DNA from: an uncultured Clostridia bacterium
GTDB lineage: Bacteria > Bacillota > Clostridia > Christensenellales > Aristaeellaceae
DNA length: 13,217 bases
NCBI GenBank assembly: GCA_934667105.1
Contig: CAKULG010000039.1
Span: 1-13,217, forward strand
Direction of reading: 5' to 3'
A model generated the notes under the pieces. That model did not search any database and had not been told where the DNA came from. It worked only from the letters and a program-made list of their open reading frames with translations. Below are positions 1-6,404 of the stretch, one piece after another. The position numbers and the translations under genes were made by a program. Numbering within the stretch: position 1 is the stretch's first letter; each line of letters begins with the position of its first letter.

Positions 1-92
1 CGAGCTTCCGCCCAGCGACCCGGAAACCCGCAAGGGCGGTTTTCCTAATCAAATATCGTTTGATTGTCGCTGTGCGGTTTACGAGCTTCCGC
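1..92. repeat. Short direct repeat upstream of the ABC exporter
   Basis: The 11-mer CGAGCTTCCGC occurs at 1-11 and again at 82-92. Each copy contributes to a GC-rich hairpin followed by T residues: CCGCCC 8-13 with GGGCGG 34-39 then TTTT, and GTGCGG 72-77 with CCGCAC 89-94 then CGTTTTT. This looks like a duplicated terminator-like unit left behind an upstream gene outside the window. No coding region could be supported in 1-204. Confidence 0.4.
47..65. repeat. AT-rich 7-bp inverted repeat
   Basis: AATCAAA (47-53) and TTTGATT (59-65) are perfect inverted repeats separated by 5 nt. It lies about 50 bp upstream of the -35 element of the exporter promoter. It could be an operator half-site pair or only a small hairpin; nothing in the window links it to a particular regulator. 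Confidence 0.35.
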
Positions 93-101
93 ACCGTTTT
101 T
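72..101 (+). terminator. Possible intrinsic terminator of an upstream gene
   Basis: A 6-bp stem (72-77 with 89-94) encloses an 11-nt loop and is followed by CGTTTTT. The stem is short and the loop long, so this is a weak call. Its position just before the promoter at 113-141 fits the end of a plus-strand gene left of the window. Confidence 0.3.
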
Positions 102-112
102 CCTCCTCGGGA

Positions 113-141
113 TTGACAGCCCCTGGAAAAAGTGATAACAT
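113..141 (+). promoter_or_regulatory. Sigma-A type promoter of the ABC exporter-recO unit
   Basis: TTGACA at 113-118, a 17-bp spacer, and TAACAT at 136-141 match the housekeeping promoter layout. The predicted transcript start is near 148, giving a leader of about 55 nt before the ATG at 205. Confidence 0.7.
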
Positions 142-204
142 ATTGCTCCTCACGACAAATATGCGTTTCTTTCTTTTCCGACCGACCGAGCCGAAGGGGG
201 CATT

Positions 205-1170
205 ATGCATTATATTACCGTGGAGGGGCTGAACAAATCCTTTGTCGTGCGCAAAAAACGGGAAAAAGGGCGCTTACTGCGGGAGAAAACCGTCGTGCGC
301 GCCTTGCAGGACGTATCCTTTTCTATCGATCAGGGGGAACTGATTGGCGCGATTGGCCCTAATGGGGCGGGAAAATCCACAACGGTGAAAATTCTATCCG
401 GCATTCTCACGCCGGACGATGGGCAGGTGCAGGTGGGCGGGCTGACCCCCTGGCAGGAGCGCAAGCGGCATGTGCGCCGTATCGGCGTGGTGTTCGGCCA
501 GCGCACCCAACTATGGTGGGATGTGCCCATCTTGGATAGCTTTCAGTTGCTTCGGGATATTTACCGCATCCCCCCGGAGGAATACAAAAGCCGCCTGGAG
601 GAACTGGCGGCAGCGCTGAATCTGGAGAGCCTGCTGCGCACGCCTCTGCGGCAGATGAGCCTGGGGCAGCGAATGCGGGCGGAGTTGTGCGGCTCGCTGC
701 TGCACAGGCCCCAGCTTTTGTTTCTGGACGAGCCCACCATCGGCCTGGATGCGGTGAGCAAGCTGGCGCTGCGGGAATTTCTGCGCCAGGAAAACCGGCG
801 CTACGGCACCACCGTTTTGCTCACCACCCACGATATGGAGGACATCGCCGCCCTGTGCCCCCGGGTGATGGTGCTGGGCCACGGGCGCAAGCTGTATGAC
901 GGCGCGTTTGGGGAACTGCTGCAAAAATACGATACGCTGCGGGTGGTTCAGGTTCGCTATGGGGAGGGGGACGCGCTGCCGCCGCTGCCGGATTGCTGCC
1001 GGGTGGAGCGGGAGGCGGACGCATACAAAATCCTCTATCAGCCAGGAGAATTGCCCACGGCGCGGCTGCTGGCCCTGCTGCAAAGCGCGGGGGAGATTCG
1101 GGAATTGACCGCTCAGCCCCAGAACGTGGATCACCTCATCGCCGCCATGTATAAGGAGCTGGATCTATGA
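205..1170 (+). CDS. ABC transporter ATP-binding protein (COG4586-type, NatA-like)
   Basis: This is the cytoplasmic ATPase of an ABC-2 type exporter. The 321-aa protein has every nucleotide-binding element: Walker A GPNGAGKST (residues 51-59), Q-loop Gln99, signature MSLGQ (151-155), Walker B LLFLDEP (171-177) and H-loop His209. The FGQRTQLWWD stretch after the Q-loop is typical of the COG4586 group, which pairs with COG4587 and COG3694 membrane proteins, and both types follow here. About 90 residues after the H-loop form a C-terminal extension common in this group. The start at 205 is preceded by GAAGGGGG. The stop overlaps the next start in an ATGA junction, which suggests translational coupling. 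The transported substrate is unknown for the family and cannot be read from the sequence. Confidence 0.93.
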   Translation: MHYITVEGLNKSFVVRKKREKGRLLREKTVVRALQDVSFSIDQGELIGAIGPNGAGKSTTVKILSGILTPDDGQVQVGGLTPWQERKRHVRRIGVVFGQRTQLWWDVPILDSFQLLRDIYRIPPEEYKSRLEELAAALNLESLLRTPLRQMSLGQRMRAELCGSLLHRPQLLFLDEPTIGLDAVSKLALREFLRQENRRYGTTVLLTTHDMEDIAALCPRVMVLGHGRKLYDGAFGELLQKYDTLRVVQVRYGEGDALPPLPDCCRVEREADAYKILYQPGELPTARLLALLQSAGEIRELTAQPQNVDHLIAAMYKELDL

Positions 1171-1958
1171 AAAGCTATTTCAGCACCTTCCGCATGCGCT
1201 GGAAAATGGAGACGCAGTATCGCGGGGCGGCCCTGGGGGGCCTTTTGTGCCAGCTGTTTTTCGGGCTGATTCTGGTGGCGCTGTATCGGGCGCTTTATGC
1301 GGGCAAGCCCCAAAGCACGCCCCTTTCCGCCGTGACCACCTATGTGTGGCTGCAACAGGCGTTTTTCCGCATGATCGCCACCTCCGACGGGGGCATGCTG
1401 GAAAGCATCATGAATGGGGGCGTGGCCTATGAGCTGTGCCGCCCGCTGAGCCTGTACGGCTATTATTACAGCCGCGCCCTGGCCCAGAAAATCGTGGGCT
1501 GCGGCATGCGGGCCGCGCCCATGCTGATTTGCGCCGCGCTGCTGCCCCAGGGCTGGGGGCTTTCCCTGCCCGCTTCCCCGGCCGGGCTGGCGCTTTCGTT
1601 GCTGGCGCTGGGCCTGGGGCTTTTCTGCGTGTGCGCCTTGGATAATATCAATATGGGCTTCACCATGAGAACGCTGGATAATAAGGGCGTTTCGGCCATG
1701 CTGTCGCTGCTGGCAATTTCGCTTTCTGGCAATCTTCTGCCCCTGACGCTGTTTCCTGATTCCTGGCAGCGGGCGGTGACGCTGCTGCCTTACGCCCAGA
1801 TGCTGGACGCGCCCATCCGCCTGTATACCGGGGAGTGGGCCCTGAGCCAGGCGCCCCGGGTGCTGCTGGTGCAGGCGGGGTGGACGGCGGCGCTGATCGC
1901 CCTGGGGCTGCTGCTGTGGAAAAGAAATCTGGCCCGCGTGGTCATTCAAGGGGGGTAA
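1167..1958 (+). CDS. ABC-2 type permease subunit (COG4587-type)
   Basis: This 263-aa integral membrane protein is the first of two permease subunits of the exporter. It has about six hydrophobic stretches, roughly at residues 22-45, 52-70, 108-130, 138-160, 172-195 and 228-250. The segment VAYELCRPLSLYGYYYSR (about 87-104) resembles the motif of COG4587/PF06182 proteins that follows the second membrane segment. AAGGAG at 1153-1158 lies inside the end of the ATPase gene, and the ATG overlaps its TGA, so equal expression of the two subunits is likely. Only 3 nt separate it from the second permease. The substrate is unknown. Confidence 0.88.
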   Translation: MKSYFSTFRMRWKMETQYRGAALGGLLCQLFFGLILVALYRALYAGKPQSTPLSAVTTYVWLQQAFFRMIATSDGGMLESIMNGGVAYELCRPLSLYGYYYSRALAQKIVGCGMRAAPMLICAALLPQGWGLSLPASPAGLALSLLALGLGLFCVCALDNINMGFTMRTLDNKGVSAMLSLLAISLSGNLLPLTLFPDSWQRAVTLLPYAQMLDAPIRLYTGEWALSQAPRVLLVQAGWTAALIALGLLLWKRNLARVVIQGG

Positions 1959-1961
1959 AGC

Positions 1962-2759
1962 ATGGACGGATTCAAGCTGTATTGGCATTCCATGTGCATG
2001 CTGATGAAAAGCCGGCTGCAATACCCCCTTTCCTTCTTCCTGCAAACGCTGGCGCAGATTGTGATGCAGGGGGGCGAGCTGCTGGCGGTGCTGCTGATTA
2101 TTGATCGCTTCGACACGCTGAACCAATGGAGCGGCGGCGATTTGCTGTTTTTCTTTGGGCTGATGAGCGTGATTTTTTACCTGACGGAGTGCTTTGCCCG
2201 GGGCGTGACCTGCTTTCCGCCCCTGGTGCAGCAGGGGAAGCTGGATACCTTTCTGCTGCGGCCCCGGGGCGTGCTGGCCCAGGCGCTGTGCTATCAGATG
2301 GATCCCCGGCGGGTGGGCACGGTGGCAGTGGGCGCGGCGGCCATGCTTATGGGCGCCGCCCAGGCCCAGGTGGCCTGGACGGGGCTGAAACTGCTGGCGC
2401 TGCTGGAGGCCGTGGCCGCGGGGGGCGTGATGATTATGGGTCTGTTCCTCATTGACGCCATGCTGAGCATTCATTCCGCGAAATCCATCGAGGTGGTGAA
2501 TGTGCTCACCTACGGCGGCCGCAGCGCCTGCCAGTATCCCCTGGATATTTACCCCAAGCCCCTGAAAACGCTGTTTCTCTTCGTCGCGCCCTTTGGGCTG
2601 ACGGTGCACGCCCCCGCCGCCTACATTCTGGGAAAAAATCTGTTCGGCTGGCCGGATTGGACGGCCTTTGTAACGCCGCTTTCCGGGCCGCTGTTTTTCG
2701 GGGCGATGTATCTTCTGTTTCAGCGCGCTATGCGTTATTATCGTTCCACGGGGAGTTGA
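1962..2759 (+). CDS. ABC-2 type permease subunit (COG3694-type)
   Basis: This is the second permease subunit of the exporter, 265 aa with about six membrane segments. Family hallmarks are visible: the FARGVTCFPPLVQQGKLDTF region followed by LLRPRG (about residues 73-98), and a late YP-containing loop near SACQYPLDIYPK. These match the COG3694/PF06182 pattern of a GxxDxxLLRP motif and a conserved YP loop. The ribosome binding site GGGGGG at 1951-1956 overlaps the end of the previous gene. Together with the two upstream genes it would give a complete transporter, with one ATPase homodimer and two different membrane subunits. The family has no well established substrate. Confidence 0.88.
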   Translation: MDGFKLYWHSMCMLMKSRLQYPLSFFLQTLAQIVMQGGELLAVLLIIDRFDTLNQWSGGDLLFFFGLMSVIFYLTECFARGVTCFPPLVQQGKLDTFLLRPRGVLAQALCYQMDPRRVGTVAVGAAAMLMGAAQAQVAWTGLKLLALLEAVAAGGVMIMGLFLIDAMLSIHSAKSIEVVNVLTYGGRSACQYPLDIYPKPLKTLFLFVAPFGLTVHAPAAYILGKNLFGWPDWTAFVTPLSGPLFFGAMYLLFQRAMRYYRSTGS

Positions 2760-2766
2760 CCGATTT

Positions 2767-3489
2767 ATGCCCACCCTGACCACCCAGGCCATCGTGCTGC
2801 GCCATGCCGATTACCGGGAGCATGACCGCATGCTCACGCTGCTTTCCCCGGCGTATGGCCGCATCGAGGCCCTGTGCCGGGGCTGCAAGCGGCCCCAGAG
2901 CCCGCTGCTTTCCGCCAGCGAATGGTTCGCCCTGGGAGAGTATGTGCTTTTTTCCGGCAAGGGCCGCGCCACAGTGACCTCCTGCCAGCTGACGGAGAGC
3001 TTTTACCCCCTGCGCACGGATTATGATCGCCTGAAATACGCCACCTATCTGCTCTCCATTGCCGAGGCTGCCGCCCAGCCGGGGGAGCGGGCGGTGGAAC
3101 TGTTCACGCTGCTGGCCCGCTCCCTTTCCCGGCTTTGCTACAGCGCCCATCAGCCCCAGGCGGTCACGGCGGCCTTCCTGCTGCATTTCGCCGCTGTCAG
3201 CGGCTATCGCCCCCGGCTTTCCCATTGCGTGAAATGCGGGCGGCGGCTTTCGGATGCGGAAATACACCTGTTGGATATCGAGGGCGGCGGCCTGATCTGC
3301 CCCGCATGCGCGGGCGCGCTTTCCGATGCGCTGCCCGTCACCCCCGATCAGGCGGAATGGATGCGGGAAATTCTGGCCGTGGGCATTGAAAAGGCGCTGC
3401 TGCCCCAGGCGGACGCGCCCGGCCCGCTGCTGGCGCGGTATGTGGAGGCGCGGCTGGAAAAGCGCCTGAGCCACGAAGGGCTGTTTTGA
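2767..3489 (+). CDS. recO: DNA repair protein RecO
   Basis: RecO acts with RecR and RecF to load RecA on SSB-coated single-stranded DNA and to anneal strands. This 240-aa protein is normal in length for the family. It has the N-terminal OB-fold region (about 1-80, beginning TTQAIVLRHADYREHDRMLTLL), a helical middle, and a zinc-binding CxxC pair: Cys154/Cys157 in HCVKCG and Cys178/Cys181 in ICPACA. The ATG lies 7 nt after the exporter gene with GGGGAG just upstream, so it is probably read from the same transcript. That partnership is unusual, since recO in Firmicutes is more often near era or glyS. A plausible terminator follows at 3568-3592. Confidence 0.95.
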   Translation: MPTLTTQAIVLRHADYREHDRMLTLLSPAYGRIEALCRGCKRPQSPLLSASEWFALGEYVLFSGKGRATVTSCQLTESFYPLRTDYDRLKYATYLLSIAEAAAQPGERAVELFTLLARSLSRLCYSAHQPQAVTAAFLLHFAAVSGYRPRLSHCVKCGRRLSDAEIHLLDIEGGGLICPACAGALSDALPVTPDQAEWMREILAVGIEKALLPQADAPGPLLARYVEARLEKRLSHEGLF

Positions 3490-3510
3490 GCAAGGAAAAA
3501 AAATAATGCG

Positions 3511-3547
3511 GGCGGAGCCTCCTTTGGCGAACAAGGAAGGCTTCGCC
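3511..3547. repeat. Imperfect hairpin downstream of recO
   Basis: Positions 3511-3524 pair with 3533-3547 through about 14 base pairs, with one G-U pair and one bulged base, around an 8-nt loop. Only CTTT follows, so it is a poor terminator by itself. It may belong to a larger structured or repeated segment covering 3500-3739. A plus-strand reading frame across that segment (3506-3772) shows no protein-like features. Confidence 0.45.
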
Positions 3548-3567
3548 CTTTCGCAAGCGCGATTGGC

Positions 3568-3592
3568 GCGGCGGTTCGCTGCCGCTTGTTTT
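3568..3592 (+). terminator. Intrinsic terminator after recO
   Basis: GCGGCGG (3568-3574) pairs with CTGCCGC (3579-3585), with one G-U pair, around a TTCG tetraloop. TTGTTTT follows at 3586-3592. It lies about 80 nt after the recO stop and is oriented to end the exporter-recO transcript. Confidence 0.6.
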
Positions 3593-3655
3593 GGTAAACC
3601 CGTTCATTTTTCTTTTCTGTTGGCGGAGAAGCGCTTTGATTTCTTATTGCCCGAT

Positions 3656-3739
3656 CTTACCCATACAGCTTTCTTGGAGGGAGTGCGGGGGAACCATTCT
3701 TTGGCTTCCAAAGAATGGTTCCCCCGCATTATTACTCCC
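3656..3739. repeat. Dispersed hairpin repeat, copy A (between recO and the acetyltransferase)
   Basis: A perfect 21-bp inverted repeat (3684-3704 with 3708-3728) surrounds a 3-nt loop. GGGAGT (3679-3684) and ACTCCC (3734-3739) could extend the structure across a bulge. The left flank, from about 3656, resembles the left flank of a second hairpin at 5158-5213: both share GCTTTCTTGGA at the same distance before a GC-rich arm that ends GGAACC. It ends directly at the stop codon of the acetyltransferase gene, so it can also serve as that gene's 3' end signal. No long U-tract follows the hairpin on the minus strand. Confidence 0.65.
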
Positions 3740-4390
3740 TTATTTTTCAAAAATCTGGCCGGGGAGCTTTAGCTTCTGCTTGGGGGGGAAGCCCTGATCG
3801 AAGGCCGCCACGGCCGCGTCATCCAGAGAATAGCACTGGGGCGCGGCGTATTCGCCGGTCACGCCGTCCAGAAAGCCGGGAATCAGCTCCCGGCACAGGA
3901 AGAAGGAGGCGTCCGCCCCTTCGGGCAGGCCGTGATAGCGAATGCCGAAGCCGGAGGCGTAGTTAAAGCCGCATTTGCCGTAAAACAGGATGTTCCCCTC
4001 AAAGCAGATCGCGCCCGCCCCGGTGGCCGCCGCCTTTTCCAGACAGTAATCCAGCAGCAGCTTGCCATAGCCCTGACGCTTGTATTCCGGGGCGATGCAG
4101 ATGGGCCCCATGGTGAGAATGGGGATGCTGCGCCCGTCGTCCGCCCGGATTTCCGCGCGCACGAAAACATTCTGGCCGATCACCTTGCCCTCTTTTTCCA
4201 GCACGAAGTTAAGCTCCGGCACGAAGGCGGGATCGTCCCGCAGACAATGCAGCAGGTAATGCTCGGTGCAGCCGGGCCGGTACACATTCCAGAAGGATTC
4301 GCGCACCAGGTTTTCCACCGCGCGGCGCTCCTCTGGGCGCTCCGGGCGAACGAGGCAGCCCTTCGCTTTTAACATCGCATGAATATCCAT
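3740..4390 (-). CDS. GNAT family N-acetyltransferase (YhbS-like)
   Basis: This is a predicted acetyl-CoA dependent acyltransferase of 216 aa. The acetyl-CoA binding motif is RQGYGK (residues 105-110) on the usual strand-helix turn after MGPICIAPEYK. It is followed by the LLLDYCLEKAAATGAGAICF helix and strand, and by FYGKCGFNYA, the late GNAT element. The pattern resembles COG3153 (YhbS-like) proteins, whose acceptors are mostly unknown. The start is chosen by GAGGA 7 nt upstream. It lies 29 nt after the tetR-family gene on the same strand, so both are probably made from the operator-controlled promoter at 5061-5110. That fits an inducible detoxification or resistance enzyme, but this is inference only. 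Confidence 0.85.
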   Translation of the reverse strand: MDIHAMLKAKGCLVRPERPEERRAVENLVRESFWNVYRPGCTEHYLLHCLRDDPAFVPELNFVLEKEGKVIGQNVFVRAEIRADDGRSIPILTMGPICIAPEYKRQGYGKLLLDYCLEKAAATGAGAICFEGNILFYGKCGFNYASGFGIRYHGLPEGADASFFLCRELIPGFLDGVTGEYAAPQCYSLDDAAVAAFDQGFPPKQKLKLPGQIFEK

Positions 4391-4419
4391 GATTATTTCC
4401 TCTTTTCAATCGTTGATTG

Positions 4420-5040
4420 TTAGGGCGTAATGGAGTGGGGAGGCAAGCTTTTTCTCAATTCCTCCCGGGCGTGGCCCAGAAACGAATCCATCTGGGCCAG
4501 CACGGCCTGGGGCTCCGCCGCCCCATCGTAGACCGAGAGCAGCAGGAACAGCGGCGCGTAGAAGGCCGCCGCCCGCTCCCGGGGGCATGGCAGGCCGATG
4601 CTCTCAAACAAATCGGCCACATAGGAAAGCGGCCCCGCCGCCAAATATTGCTGATACAGGCGCATCATTTCCGCGCTGCGGTATTGCTCCAGGGTCAGCA
4701 GCCGGCGGAAGGCGGCAGCGAAATCATCCTCCGCCCAATAGCGAAACTGCGCCCCGGCATAGGCGATGATCTGCTCCAGAGAGGCCGCGGCATACGCCTC
4801 GGGCGTCTGCGCCCGAACGCCCTCGGGCAGAGAAAAGGCCTGGGCGCGCTGGGCGTCGCGCTCCGCCATGCGGGCCACGATGTGATCGAAAATATCGCGC
4901 TTGCTGGCATAATGCCGGTATAACGCGCCCTTCGTCATGCCCAGCGCCCCCGCGATGGCGCTGACGGATACCGCCTCATAGCCCTCCTGGGCAAATAAAT
5001 GCAGGGCGGATTGCAAAATGCTTTCCTTAGTTTCGGCCAT
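4420..5040 (-). CDS. TetR family transcriptional regulator
   Basis: This 206-aa repressor-type protein has a typical TetR N-terminal domain. The first helix is ETKESILQSALHLFAQEGYE, and the helix-turn-helix covers about residues 25-44 (VSVSAIAGALGMTKGALYRH), followed by YASKRDIF. The C-terminal ligand-binding domain is helical and not assignable. AAAGGAG at 5047-5053 sets the start. The promoter upstream holds two near-identical 16-bp palindromes, one filling the -35/-10 spacer, so autorepression is very likely. The GNAT gene downstream would be co-repressed and released by an unknown ligand. Confidence 0.93.
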   Translation of the reverse strand: MAETKESILQSALHLFAQEGYEAVSVSAIAGALGMTKGALYRHYASKRDIFDHIVARMAERDAQRAQAFSLPEGVRAQTPEAYAAASLEQIIAYAGAQFRYWAEDDFAAAFRRLLTLEQYRSAEMMRLYQQYLAAGPLSYVADLFESIGLPCPRERAAAFYAPLFLLLSVYDGAAEPQAVLAQMDSFLGHAREELRKSLPPHSITP

Positions 5041-5060
5041 ACTGCGCTCCTTTCAAAAAA

Positions 5061-5110
5061 GTAAACGATCGTTCACGCACTATTATAGTGAACGATCGTT
5101 TACATGTCAA
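5061..5110 (-). promoter_or_regulatory. TetR-family promoter with two operators
   Basis: On the minus strand, TTGACA (5110-5105) and TATAAT (5087-5082) form a perfect consensus promoter with a 17-bp spacer. The 16-bp operator GTAAACGATCGTTCAC (minus strand, 5103-5088) fills the spacer apart from one base. A second operator lies at 5076-5061, reading GTGAACGATCGTTTAC on the minus strand, just at the expected transcript start. The two sites are inverted copies, and each has the perfect palindromic core AACGATCGTT. Their centres are 27 bp apart. Bound repressor would block both promoter elements and the start site. Confidence 0.9.
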
Positions 5111-5157
5111 GCTGTTTTCAATTTTTTCAATGGGAAGCAAGCCGGTTTCCTTTTGAG

Positions 5158-5213
5158 CTTATCCTATCGGCTTTCTTGGAAGGAAGCGCGGCGGAACCGC
5201 CCGGTTCCGCCGC
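5158..5213. repeat. Dispersed hairpin repeat, copy B (downstream of the GH130 gene)
   Basis: GCGGCGGAACCG (5188-5199) is a perfect inverted repeat with 5202-5213. The left flank, from about 5158, matches copy A: CTTA, then CC, then GCTTTCTTGGA, then a GC-rich arm ending GGAACC. Similarity to copy A may reach further left, to about 5135. The inner part of the hairpin differs completely from copy A while the arm ends are alike, as expected for a structured repeat that keeps pairing. It lies about 20 nt after the GH130 stop codon and may serve as its 3' end. Confidence 0.6.
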
Positions 5214-5232
5214 TTAATCTCCTCCGGTTCAA

Positions 5233-6222
5233 TCACAGGGCGTATTCCTTTGTGTAGCGGATCAACTCGTCCACGGTGGTGAAGGCCAGGCCGGTAACGG
5301 TGTCGGCGCAGCCGTAATAGATGGCGATGCGGCCGGTGGCGGCGTCGGCCAGGGTGGCGCAGGGGAAAACCACGTTGGGCACATCGCCCACCCGCTCATA
5401 ATCCCGATCGGGGGCGAGGATGTAATCCTTCGTGCGGGCGATTACCTTCCAGGGCTGCTCCAGATCCAGCAGGGCGCTGCCCATGCGATAAACGAAGCCG
5501 TTGCAGGTGGTAATCACGCCGTGATAAATCAGCAGCCAGCCCTCGTCCGTTTTCAGCGGCACGGGGCCCGCGCCGATCTTGGTGGATTGCCAGGCGGATT
5601 CATTGCCCTTCACAGTGCCCATCATATACCGATGCCGCCCCCAGAATTCCAGATCGGGGGATTGGCTGATATACATATCGCCGAAGGGGGTGTGGCCGTT
5701 GTCGCTGGGGCGGCTCACCATGGTATACAGCCCGCCGATCTTTTCGGGAAACAGCACGCCGTTGCGGTTGAAGGGGAGGAAAGCGTTTTCCAGCTGGTGG
5801 AAATGCTGGAAATCCTCCGTCCAGGCCACGCCGATGGTGGGCCCGTGATAGCCGTTGCACCAGGTGATGTAATAGCGATCGCCCATCTGGGTGATGCGCG
5901 CGTCATAGCGGAATTCGTTGGGGGCGATTTCGGGGTCCGCCCCCTCGAAGGGGATGTGCTCGTCGTTAATCCTCCAGTGAATGCCGTCGGGGCTGAACCC
6001 GGCGAACAAATCCATGCTGATGGACAGGCTGTCGCAGCGGAAAACCCCCGCGAAGCCGTCCCGGAAGGGCACGACGGCGCTGTTGAAAACGCTGTTGGCG
6101 CGCTTGTTGCCGTTGCGCTGGATGATGGGGTTGCCCGAATAGCGCCACACGGGCCCCTGCGAGGGGGCGGGGCGGTCTTCCCAGGGGATATTCGGCAGGG
6201 CGGGGCCCAGAAGCTTTGCCAT
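5233..6222 (-). CDS. Glycoside hydrolase family 130 phosphorylase (mannoside phosphorylase type)
   Basis: GH130 enzymes split beta-mannosidic bonds with phosphate, releasing alpha-mannose 1-phosphate. This 329-aa protein has the usual length for the five-bladed propeller. Recognisable blocks are WRYSGNPI (26-33), NSVFNSAVVPF (43-53), FRCDS (61-65), DLFAGFSPDGIHW (71-83) and RYDARIT (105-111). Asp107 in that last block corresponds to the proposed catalytic acid of the family. No signal peptide is seen, so it acts in the cytoplasm on imported sugars. Sequence style suggests the subgroup active on beta-1,4-mannooligosaccharides or mannosyl-GlcNAc; the exact substrate cannot be decided. The ribosome binding site is weak (GAGAAAGCGAG). 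It lies 182 nt after the solute-binding protein gene, beyond a large hairpin. Confidence 0.88.
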   Translation of the reverse strand: MAKLLGPALPNIPWEDRPAPSQGPVWRYSGNPIIQRNGNKRANSVFNSAVVPFRDGFAGVFRCDSLSISMDLFAGFSPDGIHWRINDEHIPFEGADPEIAPNEFRYDARITQMGDRYYITWCNGYHGPTIGVAWTEDFQHFHQLENAFLPFNRNGVLFPEKIGGLYTMVSRPSDNGHTPFGDMYISQSPDLEFWGRHRYMMGTVKGNESAWQSTKIGAGPVPLKTDEGWLLIYHGVITTCNGFVYRMGSALLDLEQPWKVIARTKDYILAPDRDYERVGDVPNVVFPCATLADAATGRIAIYYGCADTVTGLAFTTVDELIRYTKEYAL

Positions 6223-6304
6223 ATGTGAACACTCGCTTTCTCACAAAACTGTGCGTTATGCTGAGGCGGGCGGGAGGGACGGCCTTCCGCGCCGCCATAG
6301 AAAG

Positions 6305-6365
6305 CGCCCGCGCCCCGCGGGGCTGGCGGAGTTGCCTCCGCCAGCCCCGCCCGGAAACGCGGGCG
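6305..6365 (-). terminator. Nested GC-rich hairpin between the binding protein and GH130 genes
   Basis: A perfect 15-bp stem (6317-6331 with 6336-6350) carries a TTGC loop. It sits inside an outer 8-bp stem, CGCCCGCG 6305-6312 with CGCGGGCG 6358-6365. On the minus strand it follows the binding-protein stop by about 40 nt, with no long U-tract (GCTTTCT follows). It may act as a partial terminator or as an mRNA-stabilising 3' structure that lets the binding protein be made in excess over GH130. No separate promoter for GH130 was seen in 6223-6404. Confidence 0.6.
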
Positions 6366-6404
6366 GAAATGGTTGGTTTCCTGAAAACGAGCTAGCGCGG
6401 GAAA

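Noticed and set aside
1131..2792. 553-codon open frame on the minus strand opposite the two ABC-2 permeases
   Set aside because: It is rich in His, Gln, Arg and Pro, with no domain or sensible ribosome binding site. It mirrors GC-rich codons of two convincing membrane protein genes on the other strand.
3656..3739. CRISPR or integron attC-like interpretation of the hairpin repeats
   Set aside because: Only two diverged copies 1.5 kb apart, with no regular spacers, no cas or integrase gene, and no attC core sites.
3506..3772. 88-codon plus-strand frame after recO
   Set aside because: It crosses three hairpins and the recO terminator, has no domain, and overlaps the end of the acetyltransferase gene. 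It is better explained as translation of repeat DNA.
5521..6228. 235-codon plus-strand frame opposite the GH130 gene
   Set aside because: Antisense shadow without recognisable motifs; GH130 motifs on the minus strand explain the coding signal.
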